Under the pieces are notes generated by a model. The model did no database searches, was not told the DNA's origin, and saw nothing but the letters and a program-made list of their open reading frames with translations. A stretch of 64,000 nucleotides of DNA, taken from positions 74,753,890-74,817,889 of the forward strand of contig CM075850.1 in assembly GCA_037975125.1 (NCBI GenBank). Reading direction: 5' to 3'. Each line of letters starts with the position of its first letter. Position 1 is the first letter of the stretch. A program made the translations under genes and the position numbers. Positions 49,215-62,659 of the stretch are shown here, one piece after another. The DNA is from Latrodectus hesperus (lineage: Eukaryota; Arthropoda; Arachnida; Araneae; Theridiidae).

Positions 49215-52200
49215 TATGTTTTTCTCCCCATATTGGCTGGCATAGGGATATTATCTGATTTTCCACTGAGTGAGAATCTAACCTCTGAATATTATGAATT
49301 GGTGACTATATAGTCTCATATTGTTTAAGCAAGGAAGAAAACATTTAGCTTAAAGCAATTTAAAGAAATGTGTAATATCAACAAGTGCATGAATATCTTA
49401 AAAAAATAAGTGAAAAATTCTGATTACATATGAAAGAAAACATGTTGATTTTTGTGGAGCTTTTATTTATTTTTACCATATATAAGGAGCTTCCGTAATG
49501 TTATATGTTATTACTTTGAATTATTAAATACTATGAGAAACTGTCATTTCTTATTTAAACAATCAATGAACAAAATTAAGGGAAAATAAATACACAGAAT
49601 AACTAGGTTAAGTAAAGATAATGTAATAAGGTTTGACGTAAATTTATGAAAAAAATCACATACACACACCAAGAAAGTAATCGGCTTGAGAAGGAAGTTG
49701 TGGTATCATAATATTGATCTGAGTCTTAACCTATTGATAGTATGAAGATTGTTGTATGTAGGATAGAAAATTAACAATGTTTTTTAATTCTATAAGCTTT
49801 AGTATACATTGAATATATTATATTAGCATAGTAATTTATAAAACTGGAAATATTTTGTAAGTTTATCAACAAGGAGAATTGGTTATTATTTTAATTTGAA
49901 GTCTTATTTTTTATGTTGGTATCATATCTTTATCACGCCAAGAGCTGAAGGAAGTTATAGGACAAAATTGGTTTAAGGTTTGTCGAATTTTTTTTAAAAT
50001 CTATCTCAGTTCAGCAATTTATTTGCTTTAATGATCTGAACATTTAAATTTATTAATGAAGCTTATATAAGTAATAATTGCAGAATTTTTCTACCAAATA
50101 GAATTCTCAGATAATTACGAATGCTTGAACAGCATAGAGGTAGCTGTCAATTACAATTTTCAACTATTGAATTATTTTGCTCTCTTGTGCGGACTTAATA
50201 ATGAAATAGGACATACTTACATGTATATGAAATAGATTTGTTGTAGCATTAAAAGTAACTATTTTTTAATTTTATTCAACCTTATGGTGCTTATATCTAA
50301 TGCAAATTTCTGTGTATTAATATTAGTCAATGTGAATTAAAAATAAGAGGGAAATCATTCATAAATTATCATTATGTAAAAGCGTTTTTCTCTAAGATGA
50401 CTTAAAATAGTTATGCGTTATGTATCATTCGTTTAAACTGAATTGAATTAAGTTGATTGCAAAATTTATTTTCCATTGTCAGATTTATTTATTTATTGAC
50501 TCTGGCCATCCAACTCCAGCCATTCCGATTGTTATCTTGTTACATTCTCGTGCATCTTTTCATTTTTAATCTTCATGGCGAGCCATTGATGATGTAAATA
50601 ACTTATCAACAGCATGGTACTTCACCTGCCTTATGTAAATCCTCTGAATAATGTAAACGGAAAGGAGAAAATTGAGATTAATGGATTAGCAGTTGTTAAT
50701 TGAAACGTCAAGTCTGGTATCATACCGCGCCATTGTCTTCTTGACGTATCAAACGCAATCGCTTATTCCTGCTCAGTGATGTCATTGACGACCTTTTGTA
50801 GATCACTATCACTGTAATGCTTGGAAGAAAAGATAATAACTTTGTTGAACAACGCATGAATGAAATATCAGCTGAGGAATGTTGGAATTCCTCTGAAACG
50901 TTTATAAGAATAATTACCCCTGATGTTCCTTATAATGTTTAACATGCGATAAACAACACTTGTTTTTAGTTTGTTTGTATGTATCCATTTGTTAACTTAA
51001 TAGCAGTTGCTGATAATAAACAATTTTTGTAACTTCTACATCAAGCATACATTTTGTTCATGGAATCTTACTGAAATTAAAATTAATTGGCCTAATGTAA
51101 AATGTTAAGGATATGAAAGGATATTTTATTATTCCAAATTTATGTCATATTTAAGTTTTGTAATTTTTATATCCGATTTTTTTCCGAATTTTTAAGTTTT
51201 TCCATCATTTTTATTGCAGATTGAATTACATTTTTAAGTTATTTTTCTCAGAAGCAATATAAAATTCAAAACAGCAAATATTAATTGTTACGGGGATGTT
51301 TTTTCACTTAAGGGCGAAATAACTTACATATATTTAAAATCTCTCTTATGCAAATTATTCATCTAAATTTCCTCTGTGTTTTTTTTTATTTATTTTTAAA
51401 TGTATTTTAGCTTAAACACATGTTAAATAAGCACAATCGGTTTATAGCCTTTAGCTAATAATTTTTATTTGTAACATTTATATCAACTTATTATTATCTT
51501 ATTATATAGTATTATTATTTTATTAACATTTATATATTTAATTATTTACATTTTAAGATACTCTGTTAAATTTTTGAAAATCGTAAATTGCTTATATTAA
51601 TACAATTTAGTGTTAAACTGAATGTAATAAGGAAAATAAATCTCAAAAGTTGTATTCACTAAAACTAAATGTCTGCCAAAGTAATGAAACTAAATATCTC
51701 CTGATATAAGCGATTCTTTAGTTTATTAAATAGAATTTCCTTTGTGAATTTCAAAAAATATCTTGACAAATTTTAAAATACACGAATATTTCCTCGATTA
51801 TATGTTGTAATGATATTTTAACTTCCTTCCTTTGCCAGAAACCAGAAAGCATGACATTTTGTGTCGTTTATCGTACATGTTTTTGTTTAATTTTTTTCAA
51901 TAGATTTTCATTTTAATTACGTTTTATTCAAGAATCATCGTCACAGAGTCTAGTCTTTGTTTTGCTCAAGCAACGAATTTTTTTACACAGATTTAAATTG
52001 CCAAACTCAGATTTCTCGTAGCTTTATTTAAGAATCGAAAAATATATGTTTGTATATTTGTTTATTGTGCTATTTTAAGAGTGCTAGTTAGCTCTATTTT
52101 AGAACTGTCAAAAGCGCTAGTGTACGGAACACCTATTTTCTTTACAAGAAATAACTCCTCAAATCCTTCTGAATCTTGCTTAATCTTAACTTTGAAATTA

Positions 52201-52440
52201 ATATCGTATCCCTAATTAATTATAAACCATTGACAAGGCATATAACTCTCATAACCATAGAATTTGAGTTAGATTATGGTATTACACCTGTAGTTGATAA
52301 TTGAAAAATTATTAATTTCGGGGATTATGTTTAAGAATTTAATTACATCTAATATTGAAGAGGGAAACAAAGTTAAATGCTTATCAATTTAAATTATTGC
52401 TCGGTACTATCAGAATTTCAATTAAATAATACATATTTTT
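49215..52440. other. Presumed intron, AT-rich
   Basis: Largely featureless, apart from a higher-complexity patch at 50490-50790 (including CCATTGATGATG and GTGATGTCATTGACG) that might be regulatory. No gene, transposon or RNA is recognised. Confidence 0.4.
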
Positions 52441-52460
52441 CAAGAAAACCCTGAAACCTC

Positions 52461-52501
52461 CACCTGCTACCCAGCTGCTGACACATATCCATTGGCAGGT
52501 G
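52461..52501. promoter_or_regulatory. Cluster of three E-boxes
   Basis: CACCTG (52461), CAGCTG (52472) and CAGGTG (52496) fall within 41 bp, in a patch (52450-52620) more complex than its surroundings. CACCTG/CAGGTG is bound by bHLH E-proteins and by Snail/ZEB zinc-finger repressors; CAGCTG is a class A bHLH site. Function is inferred from clustering only. Confidence 0.25.
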
Positions 52502-53693
52502 CTTTGTGTCTACATCTAATATGTATTCACATAAGGTTGTCGTGTTGGCTTATGACGCGCATGCTTCAAAACTAAATGTCAAGGACTAAATAAGGGAATA
52601 CTTCGTGTGTTGTATCCTTGCGTTTCCGAACAAGACGTGTTCCATATATGTTACAATGGAATGCGTTCTTGTTTTGCTCAGCTGTTTCGAACGAATTATT
52701 GGCATGGGATTTATTTCATTTCAAGACAAAAAGTAACAGAAATAGTTTGGTCCTCAATGACATACTTCAAATGTTTACTTGCGATTATTTTTAGAATTTT
52801 TCGAATTTTTTTACCTTTTTTAACGTAGGTAACAAAAAGTTTTATTAAGTATTTAATAGTGTGGTTTTACAAATCTGGTTATTGTCATTTGTTGTATATT
52901 TCGGAATGTTGTGAGTTCCAGAAATGTTTTCTTGTGGTTTTATTGTAGTAATTTCAGTATTAAGCTGCTAAAATTTTTAATGTTTTTATAAAATTTTACA
53001 TTTTTTATGCAAATGCTATGCTTAGTTTTATTATTTATATATTTTCTTAAAAATATTACTTATGGAATTTTCTCAGAATTCATTTTGTTTGTTTATCTTT
53101 TTTTATAAAAAAATTTTTTTTTTTTTTAACTATGTACTTTTTCGATTGATAAAAATACATAATAGAGACTGATTATTTTAAAAAATTCCAATACATTTTT
53201 TTATATACATACATTTTTTGCGTAATTATTTTAACGTAAATAAAACATCTTATTAGGGAATAAGAAATCTCACAACTTCAATTAGACTTGTAAAATATTT
53301 TATCGTAATCCATTGTAAGCATCTTCTAAATTTCATTTATTGTTTGTTTAATTGTAAAATTCACCTTCGAAATAATGCTTAAAAATGTAATAATGAGATC
53401 TAAATTATTATTGTTTAGATATTTTTACTTTCACATTTAATTTTTCTTTCGTTCGAATCGAATATTTAAAATTTTTGTTTTCTGCAGGATAAATTTTCAT
53501 TTTAAATAAAAATGAGCTGTGTTGTAACTCATAAAATAATCTTAGGAAAAGATCTTAAAAGTTTACTTAATATTCAAAGCCAACAGATTATACCGCAAAC
53601 TCTTATTTCACCCTGATTGGTTTTCTATATGAGTAAAATCATTAAGAGAATATAGGCATTCATGTAGAAAAAAATGTTTTTCTCTACTTAATG

Positions 53694-53842
53694 TGGCAGA
53701 ATTGACAGTTGAATGATTAGCGCTGTGACGTTCATTCCAACTGTTCATGGATTCGAATCTTACCACGCGAATCTATGTCATAAATGGTTTTCGGAACCCT
53801 GATCGAATTAATCATTGTGTGAAAAAGTGGACGTAGATATTC
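53694..53842 (+). repeat. Decayed SINE, family A
   Basis: GACAGTTGAATGATTAGCGC (A box region), TGGATTCGAATCTTACC (B box region) and a tail resembling AATTA..C.TGTGTGAAAAAGTG align in order with SINE-A. Confidence 0.72.
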
Positions 53843-56800
53843 ATTTATGATTTCTGTAACCATATCTTATCTCTGCTAATAGGACAAAGCTTTAGCGTAA
53901 AACGATTTTATGCAAACTGTAATATATAGCGCCTCTTAAAATCCTACTTTTGCAATATTCTTGTCTTTTAAATATTGTTAATGAGTCTCAATGTAGCGTT
54001 TAAAAATAATCTTATAGTTCCGTTTATATTATCATTAGTTGAATGTATTTTGGGGACGTTGTAGAGTGGTCACAAATTTCTTTTGAAGACAGCCGTTATC
54101 ACAAGACACCCATTAAATATTGATATAACCATAGTTAATGCTCAGGATCACTTAGAAATGCTATAATTTTAAGTAAAAAATAAATATCATTATCCATTTT
54201 TTGTGCACAATTAAATTTTTATCTTAAGAATTTAAAAATGTGTGTGTGTTTCCAAATTTATAAGTTTATCAGATTTCTTTACTTGAAGAGAGACTCTTTA
54301 ATTATATACCTAAAATTATAACTGGTACATGAAGTGTGATAAACGCATTTACTATGTGTAAGTGATCTGCTTTAACTTTTCTGTTGAAGCCCAACTCTGT
54401 TATGGTGTAATTTAAATTTAAAAAAAAGAGTAATTAAGTTTTTACAAAATGAAATCTATATTTTGCTTTTAGGATTTGAATTGGGAAATGGTCCTTTTGT
54501 ATTTCCGGGGTAGGCTTAATCGCATCATAACTTTCAACCACGAGGCTTAATAGCTTGGCAACTTTTTTCTCTTCTTCCTACCATAATGACTCTGCTTTTT
54601 TGCCTCGCGGACATGTAGATCCAAAAGATAAGTTATCAAATTGGATGCTGTATTAGCCTCTGAGTCGCCTCAGAGAAAGAACTTTAGCCAGGTAAACAAA
54701 ACAGGTTTTTCAGAAATGGGCCTCTCTTTTTTTAAAGCCAAAGGGATATAGCGGGTAAGAGAATTTGAGAAGGAATGAAAAAAAAAAAAACACTCTGAAG
54801 CTGTGTGTAGGTTTCTCTGAAAATGGTATTTTGATTCAAAAGGTCATTGTCTCTGTGGCTTCATGGTCAAAAACGTGGATGATGTTCTAAATGAGTGTGA
54901 AATGAGACTGTTAGATTTTGATATCTTAAGTTTCTAATATAAATAACATATTTTTAAAAAATTTATCTCCAAATTGTCAACTGTTCTTCGGAAAAAATTT
55001 CCATTATTTAAAGAACTATGACAACAATGTCAAAAATAATGTTTGATGATGAAACTCAATATGAATAATGCACATGGTTGTGTGCTTTGTTGAATGTCAA
55101 CAATCGGAAAATTGATGTTAATTTTGCACTTTATGCCATCGCACATATTTATTCAAGCTCACTTATAAATAAGAATTGTCAAAATCTCATCATCATCAAT
55201 TTTGAATAAATATAAAAGAAATGTGTTTAAAATTAAAAAATAAAAAGATTAATTGTGAAGTCCTTGCATCCATTTTATAGATTTAATTTTATATAAAAGT
55301 AAGATATTTACTTTTTTATTCTGTTAAAAATAATGATTTGCTTACTTTTGGGGTCAACGAATTTCATATTAAAAAACCAAAATGGAGTGGGAATATTAGA
55401 TCATTACTATCAAAGATACATGCTTATGCAATAAATTATAATGTTTATGATTTGAACTGTTTTTCGCTTACAATTTGAATTGTGTATCTTCCTATAGAAT
55501 TTATATATCATTATTAATAACTTGGATGTCATACTTTGGCAAACGCCTTACAATACAAAGCTGTTTAAATACTTTTCATTGTTTAAACATTTATATACAG
55601 ATTATTTTTCTCCAAACTTTTTAAGCTAGTCTCTCAAATAAATGACGATTGAGATATTTAGGATTATTTAGAGTATTACCAAAACAAAATTAGTTAAATA
55701 TGTTTTAATAGAAATCAATTATATAAAACGCTTACAAAGTAAAAGTGTGATTACTTTTTGGTTAATAATAAGCAAAATGTATTTTTATTTTGAGCAGAAG
55801 TTTTCAATTAAGGGAATACTTCTGAATCAGTTGACCATATTAAGTTATTTTTCATTATTGTGTTTGGATAATTTTTTTGTGGCTTATTATTATTGATTCT
55901 ACATTCAGTTTTAACCGCACAACTTATTGATTTAGAGAATATTTATAAAAAATTAATGAAATCTTTTGGAAAATAATTTACTTGTATTTATTTTGATTTC
56001 TCATAAAAATATTGCTTCAAAACCACAAACTGTTCGAAAAAAGTGAAAGTAGTTTTCTTTTTCCTAATTATTTGAAAACCGATTGACTTTTTTAGAATGC
56101 CCGAGTTATTTTCTACTAATAATATTCTACGCTCTGATAAACCGAAAAGAAGCTGCTTCTCGGTCGTAATTTTGCAAGAAACGTTGTTGCCATTCTTTGA
56201 CTTCCATTTCACGATTGTTTTCATGGAATTGTGGAAATATTTTGCCGCATTAATCGCTTTTAGACAGAACTTTCACCGTGTAGATTGCTCTTGACGACAT
56301 GCTAGGTTTTCTTTGAAAAACGTCGTTGAAGAGAGATGTTCTTTTAAATGTAAGAGAATTTATGAATGACTTTTATTCTTTACATTTTTATTATATAAAG
56401 AAAGCATAAGAAAATTTTTTCCCCATTTTTCCATACAATTCGCCTGCACTTTCTTTTTACCGGGCTAAATTGTTTTTTGCTAAATTCTACAATTCGAAGT
56501 AAGTATTGTATCTCATGGTTTAAAATTTTTTACCCTGACAATAATTTCAATGTGTTAAACTATTTAATACTATTTTACTTGTTTATTCCTACTACTTGCC
56601 GCTTCTCATGATATACGTGAATATTTCTGATCAACATTGTCAATCCCATCAAGTCAAACTTAATATAAGTATTTCATTCTCGCTTGAAACTTATTATTTT
56701 TATATGGACTAATTTCTTATTTCGTTGCTTAATTAAGTAATTACTTCCGCTTCTTACTTCATACTATTTGTTTAATCATTTACATTTCGTGGTGATATGT

Positions 56801-58521
56801 TACACACATTTTATAATACCCTATTAATATTCATAAAATTTTGCACTATTATAGAAAAATTTGTAAAAAAGAACCTTTTGTTGAAGACAAAATATAATCT
56901 TCCATGGTCCTTTAATGTCTACAATTAAAAATTTATATTTTACTATTATCCTTTTAGAGATTGTTAAAATAATTCTCTTACAACAAGCAACGTTATACTT
57001 CGTATTAATAAAATCGTACCCACAAGAATTTGGCGCTAGTACTTACAACTTGGAAAAATTATATTATCCTAAAAACCAATTGTGTGGGAAGCGTAAGGTC
57101 CATGTCCTCAGACCATGAAATTCATCGTATTCCTTTCTTTTTTTAAATGCTTCATTGTATAGGGAAATCAATCCATCACATCAGAACGCTTCTCCCAAAT
57201 TGCTCTTCTAATGCATGCAAAAAGTTGACTGTCAAATTACCCACGATCACTTTTAGACGAAATCTATCAAAATTGTGTGTCACCAAGATTCATCTGAAGA
57301 TTTTGATGCAACTCATACTCTTCTGATGTGATGAATATCTTTAGTTTTTGACGTTCCGTTGCATTTGCTTAGTTAAATCAGAAGTTCTTGCCAAATATAA
57401 AAATTTATTTGATTTGATTGTGACTCTTAGATGTCTCGCATCGTTTGAACATATTCCTTGTCACCCTCTGTAAATTTAAAAGGAAGTTTTTGTTTTGATT
57501 TCCGTCAAATCATGTGGTACTGAACAGGATATGTGTGCTATTCTTATTGATTATATTTAATACCAATAACTTACTATTACCTTTTATCAAAATTGGCCAT
57601 TGCATGCTCAATTTACTATTTTTGTTTTCTTTAACACAGGAATAATTTTGTATCAGATTTTGAAATTTATTATTTTTTAATGCATTTTCTTATCCTGTAC
57701 GTGATGGCTAACATTCACTAATAGATATTCTATATACCTAAGCGTGGAATGATTTCATTTGATATTGGAAGACATTGCAATAAATATATATTTTCCTCAG
57801 AAATCACAAAATATAAATGTGTTATTTTTTTGTTCAACAAAGTGATTCCATTGTGCAGTGAATTGGGCATCGAGAGAACCACGAAGGTATCGATTTGAGA
57901 GCTAACGTTTTATATGCAAAAGGAATTTATATTTTGTTACTTAAAAAAAAGAAAAAAATTTATTATTATTTAAATTTTGTGTTTTTAAATTAAGTGAAAA
58001 ATTTAGGAACTTTTAGTGTAAAAATGCAAAATACATAGAAATTTTTCTTTATATTTAATTTTTGATTTAGATTTATTTTAAATTCATGCTTAAAAAATAC
58101 GAGAACTTTATTCCAAAAAAAATATTACTTAATTATGTCAAATTTCAAGAAATAGAATAAGATTTAGAGTTGGGATTTGTCTACAATATTTCCACTTACT
58201 AAACATTTTAAAGAAAATCACAATCCTCAAAAACTTTCAGATAGCTCTTTCAGAGAGTGGACGAAAAAAGTCGTTTCTTACCAGAGTTTTTATAAACTGC
58301 CAACTTTATTCAGAAATTTCCATTAAACCCGCATGCTGCAGCATTGCATTCCAACAGTAAAATATACATAATAGATAAACTTGTCTTTAGTTTCTGAAAT
58401 ACGGGTAAATTTGCGAATTTTTAGACCAAAATGTATAGCATCTTAAGCTTTTTTTAATAAAATTATTTTGATTTTTTTCATGCTAAATAATTTAATTTTA
58501 CCATATTGAAGGAGCAATACA
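53843..58521. other. Presumed intron, AT-rich
   Basis: A patch at 54480-54720 is more complex, with GGCTTAATCG and GGCTTAATAG repeated, a small inverted repeat CTCTGAG..CTCAGAG near 54660, and GTAAACA near 54693. The overlapping frames at 55988-56294 lack motifs on either strand. No gene or transposon is supported. Confidence 0.4.
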
Positions 58522-58694
58522 GGCTGAGTTAGTAGCTGAATGGTTAGCGCTATTGCCTTCGGTTCGACAGTTCGTAGGTTCAAATCCCACCTTGTGCTTG
58601 GATGTTTGTAATGGTTCGAAGTCCACAATAAACTGATGTCTTTGTCTAATTAGCCCTAGTGTGCAAAAAATGACTGTTGAGCGACAAACAAACC
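58522..58694 (+). mobile_element. tRNA-derived SINE, family A, near full length
   Basis: Starts GGCTGAGTTAGTAGCTGAATGG (A box region), has the B box GGTTCAAATCCC at about 58578-58589, GGTTCGAAGTCCAC, GTCTAATTAGCCCTAGTGTG and the GAGCGACAAACAAACC tail. It is colinear with the copy at 31107-31286 in the opposite orientation. No clear target-site duplication was found. Confidence 0.88.
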
Positions 58695-58899
58695 AGATTG
58701 CCGAAACAATGTATATTTTTCAGGTAAACGATAAAAAATTATCTCAGTGTTCTCTTGAAATTATGTTATTTATTAATTTAGTTTTAGATGTAAACACTTT
58801 CTTTTCTTGTTTTAGAGTAAGCTGATATTTAAAAACCCTGTTTTTTTTTTCCATATATATTTATCTAACTCGTTCTCATCTTGTGTGATTTCGCTGTTC

Positions 58900-59350
58900 C
58901 GTTGAAGATTTCATTTTCTCTCTCATGGGAATAATACCATGGCTCGCGAAGAATTTTTCGTGTGGATTCCGTTGCGTGTCGCCCCGGAATTTCACAGTTT
59001 TAAATACTTGATTGAAGTGTCGTTTCCGAAGGCAAAAAAATGCAAGTATTCCTGAGTGTGTCGCTGTGCGTGATAATGGTATCGGCTGAGAGAGAGAGAG
59101 AGAGAAGAAACAATAATAAAAACAATATGCAAATATCTTCTGGAAACACGTGTCACTAACCCCATTGTTCCGCGCTGCTGGCGTTACATTCTCTCGATAC
59201 GATCAGATTATTGCCCCCTTCCCTCTTGAAATCAAATGCTATCAGAGCAGATTTGGGGAAGGGATTCTTCTCAGTGTCAGGTGGTCTTCCTTGCACGTGC
59301 CCACTGTTTCTGTTCCATTCGTCTGCCTTTGCTGGACGCTATGTTCTGAT
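58900..59350. promoter_or_regulatory. Possible intronic regulatory block
   Basis: About 450 bp of balanced, non-repetitive sequence inside AT-rich DNA. It includes a perfect octamer ATGCAAAT at 59127-59134 preceded directly by AACAAT (SOX-type core, 59121-59126), CACGTG at 59147 and 59294, CATTGTTCC near 59163 and a GA run at 59088-59105. Overlapping frames at 59150-59576 carry no protein motif. Enhancer function is inference from motif density and composition. Confidence 0.28.
59088..59105. repeat. (GA)n run
   Basis: Nine GA units. GA runs can bind GAGA-type factors in arthropods, so it may belong to the surrounding candidate regulatory block. Confidence 0.85.
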
Positions 59351-60839
59351 CTATAAACATATTTTTCAAAAAACTTCTAAAATAAAAATAAGAAAAGCAT
59401 TTATTTTTTTCTTTTTCACTTTCTTAAATTGTTCTGTGTACAAAATATGTCGGAAAACAAGGAAACTAATTCAACCTTGTGTTGCATTGCTGTGTTTTGT
59501 AAATAAATCTTTTGTAAAGATTTATATGAAGAAGAAAGAGAGAGAGAGACAATCACACACAAAATATTTTGAGTAGTTTCTTTGCAAAATAAGTTTTCCC
59601 TCATTAGAAAGTTATTAATTTAGGCTCTAAATTATCCAGATTAGTGAAAACCAGAATCGAGGAAATACCGCCGTAGTCTAAAAGATAATTAATCCATGAA
59701 AAATAAAAATTGTGTAATTTTACATACTATAGTTTAAAATTAAATATTATTTAGAATATTTTGTTCATTTATAATTTTGTCTGTTATCCACATTTAAATG
59801 CTGATTTTATTAACTGTTGTTTGTTAATGCTGAAACTCAGTGAAATCTCCAGCATTTGCTTCTATTGAAAAGAGGATTATTTATATTACTGTAATTTATG
59901 CGAACAGTAAAATTATTTGAGAGGAATTGGTACTTAAAATATACACATCAAAAAACAAAATCCATACTTTTTATATTGTCACTGTTGCTAAAAACTTTGA
60001 TAAAAAAATATTGTGATAAACTTTGACAGAACGAAATTATTTTTACAAATATTATTTCTTTTCTTAAAACCGAGAAAATAGAAAAAAATTCATCTGACGT
60101 TCTTTTAATTTTTCACTACGAATAATTCAACTACGAGAAAAAGAGAGCAGAGAGGCTCTTTAAATGCAAAATTTCTTATTGTCCTTAACTCGGTATTTTT
60201 ATTTGTTTAAGTTACACAGATGGATTTTGACTTCACGTATTTATAAATATCATAAAGAAAGTAAAAGGAAATAAATTCAGAATCGAGAATAAAATTTCAT
60301 TAAATTGAAAATTTTGTCAATGGAGATTCAATTGAAAATCGGCATCGTATTTATTTATTTTTCATTACAAATCAAATCTTGTTACGAAGGTTATTTGGCA
60401 CGGCAAAAATTTTAGTCAAAAATTATTTGTGTTTAATACTGTTGTGTAGATTTCTATAGTTTTTGATCAAACACAAATTTAATTTAAACTGCAATAAATA
60501 ATCCTCATTTTGTGATGTACGTCAATGCCGCCAGGTTAAATTCTTATTGCATTGGTGTCATCCTTCATCATGGAAAAAGTATCTGTTTATTCAGTACCAT
60601 CTGTATATTAATGAAACAACAATTACTGTTTCCGCATCCAGGTTCATCAGAATAAAGGGTCGTAATTCTTTAAATTCATAGCGTCAGTGGATTTATAAGC
60701 TGTAGCTCATCTGTTTTTTGTGCAAGCGTTGATGTCTTAGTTAATCTATTCAACCACAACTGTGAAAAAATTGACGCTTTTCCGCCTAGTAAAACCATGG
60801 GAAGTGATGGTATTGCTTTCGCCATTAGCATACTTAATG
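59351..60839. other. Presumed intron, AT-rich
   Basis: AT-rich with a small GAGA run near 59536-59550. The portion 60520-60830 is more complex but unrecognised. No gene is supported. Confidence 0.4.
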
Positions 60840-60926
60840 AGACGCCATAGACAACGTCATTAAAAAGATCGCAAGGAGCCTGCTGGGACTCCTTGCGGTC
60901 TTTTAATGATGTTGTCTATGGTGTCT
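60840..60926. repeat. Imperfect inverted repeat, ~38-bp arms, 10-base loop
   Basis: The left arm 60840-60878 and right arm 60889-60926 are reverse complements apart from a few mismatches and one bulged A. The inner arms are GCAAGGAG and CTCCTTGC around CCTGCTGGGA; the outer arms are AGACGCCATAGACAAC and GTTGTCTATGGTGTCT. An RNA from either strand would fold into a roughly 85-nt hairpin of precursor-microRNA size. It could equally be a small foldback repeat. Confidence 0.9.
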
Positions 60927-61943
60927 ATTTAACTGTGTGTCATTGTTTGAGTGTAGACAGAAGATCTATTTTAGTTTCTGCTGCAATAAAAGTTTAAATT
61001 CCTGCATTAAGTGCTTTGCGGAAATAGTTCTTAGATTTTATTTGATTTATATTATAATATATAATTTCTTAAATTAAGCTACCAAAATTTTTAATAAACC
61101 TCTATGTCTCAAAATTCTAATTATATATCAATAAAGTCAAATTACTATAGAAATAAAAAAAAATAAATAATTTTTAATCTTAGTACTTCACACTGATGAT
61201 TTAAATTTTTTAATATTTTCTTTAAATTTGTATGTCGTTCGAGTCATTATAAAGACTTGTAAGGTTATTTTACTGAATAGTTATTAAAGGGAAAGAATTT
61301 TTGCCCAGTTTTCATAATCCGCCGCGAAATGCTTTTGCTACATCCGGCTGAAATTCTCGTTGATTTAGATGACAGGTGCCGCTTCCAATTTTTGGAATGC
61401 TGCATAGGCTTTATTAATGATCTAAATCTGTGTGAATGTAGTGAAAAATTTATTAAAAATGTCGAACATTTCATATTATGTTCAGGTTTTTTTTTTTAAC
61501 AAATACATGATTTAAAATAATAAAAAGATTTGTTTTATAAAATCGTATATTTTAGAAGAGAAGAGAATGCGTCACAGAATCTTATCTTTATTTTCGTTCT
61601 GTGTTTAATTTTTGCTATATAAATTGTCGTTAAATAAATCGAGATGTGATTTCTTCCTAAATGCCAGATTTCCGACGATTTTCTTTCACTTTTCTCTAGA
61701 AATTTCGGTCTTTCGAACGAGATTACGAATCTTATTTATTAGGAATATTTGATTTTCACTACATCTTACATTTCATCATAAATTTGCCTCTTTAGATATT
61801 TAAATTTTAGTTAATATCATGTTTCATGTTGAAAAATTTTTAATTAGTGAAAGCGATAAATTAAATTTTAAATTTTTTTAAATTAGTTTGGAATATTTAT
61901 TTTTTAGTTTAAATATTTCGCAGATGCATTGTCTCAATTATAG
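60927..61943. other. Presumed intron, AT-rich
   Basis: Nothing recognised. A mildly complex patch at 61295-61450 contains an open minus-strand frame (61265-61474) without motifs. Confidence 0.4.
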
Positions 61944-62110
61944 TTGGTTTGTCATTACAGTTACTTTTTGTACACGGCGGCTAATACGACATACACCTGC
62001 ATTTTCAGAGAACTCCGAATCATTTCAAACGTCCACTGCCTAAGTGAAAATCAAACCCACGAACTCTTGAATTAAATTTAGCAGGCACACAGACACATTA
62101 GCTGACTCTC
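61944..62110 (-). repeat. Decayed SINE, family A
   Basis: Read on the plus strand it shows GGTTTGTCATTACAGTTAC, TTGTACACGGCGGCTAAT, GAACTCCGAATCATTTCAAACG and AATCAAACCCACGAACT, which are the reverse-complement landmarks of SINE-A from tail to B box. The tRNA head is eroded and merges with a CT run at 62105-62122. Confidence 0.75.
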
Positions 62111-62164
62111 TCTCTCTCTCTTTTTCTCCCAAGAATATCAATCTTTAAGTTTCTGAAATCGCTA

Positions 62165-62322
62165 AATTTTACTTAACTAAAAGGTATGTGCTGTAGCACG
62201 GGTACTCCACTCTACAGTAAAATCTGTTTTTTCCCGTGTTTTGGAATCCACTTGTGTATGACTCTGTCTAAATTAGCCCTGATTTGCAAAATATGAACGC
62301 AGAGGGACAAATTAAATCGGTT
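62165..62322 (+). repeat. Decayed SINE, family A, 3' part
   Basis: TTTTGGAATCCACTTGTGTATG, GTCTAAATTAGCCCTGATTTGCAAAA and GCAGAGGGACAAA follow the SINE-A body and tail. The head is missing or unrecognisable. Confidence 0.65.
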
Positions 62323-62659
62323 TTTGTACCTCTTGAGCTTAATTATGTGGGGTAGACTATCGTTACTACATTGTTTTCTACACGCTCTATTTTTTTAATC
62401 CATTCATCAAACCGGGCAGATTCTTTTCTCCAGTCATTTCTGTATGTCAATCAAGTTTATTGTCGTTCTGACATCCACCAGGATACGCATCGTTGCCAAC
62501 TTTACCTAAACGCATAACTATCTGCTAGTATGGTTAGCCAATGCATCTCAAGGTTTCTCATCTCTATCATTCAAGGTTTCTGCTCCTCTTTGTAATGAAT
62601 AATTATGATTGACACTGTCTCATGATGAGGTTGTTATAACACGTCCAAACTAGAGAAGA

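Noticed and set aside
61265..61474. Minus-strand open frame with basic residues
   Set aside because: No motif; frame length is within chance for this composition.
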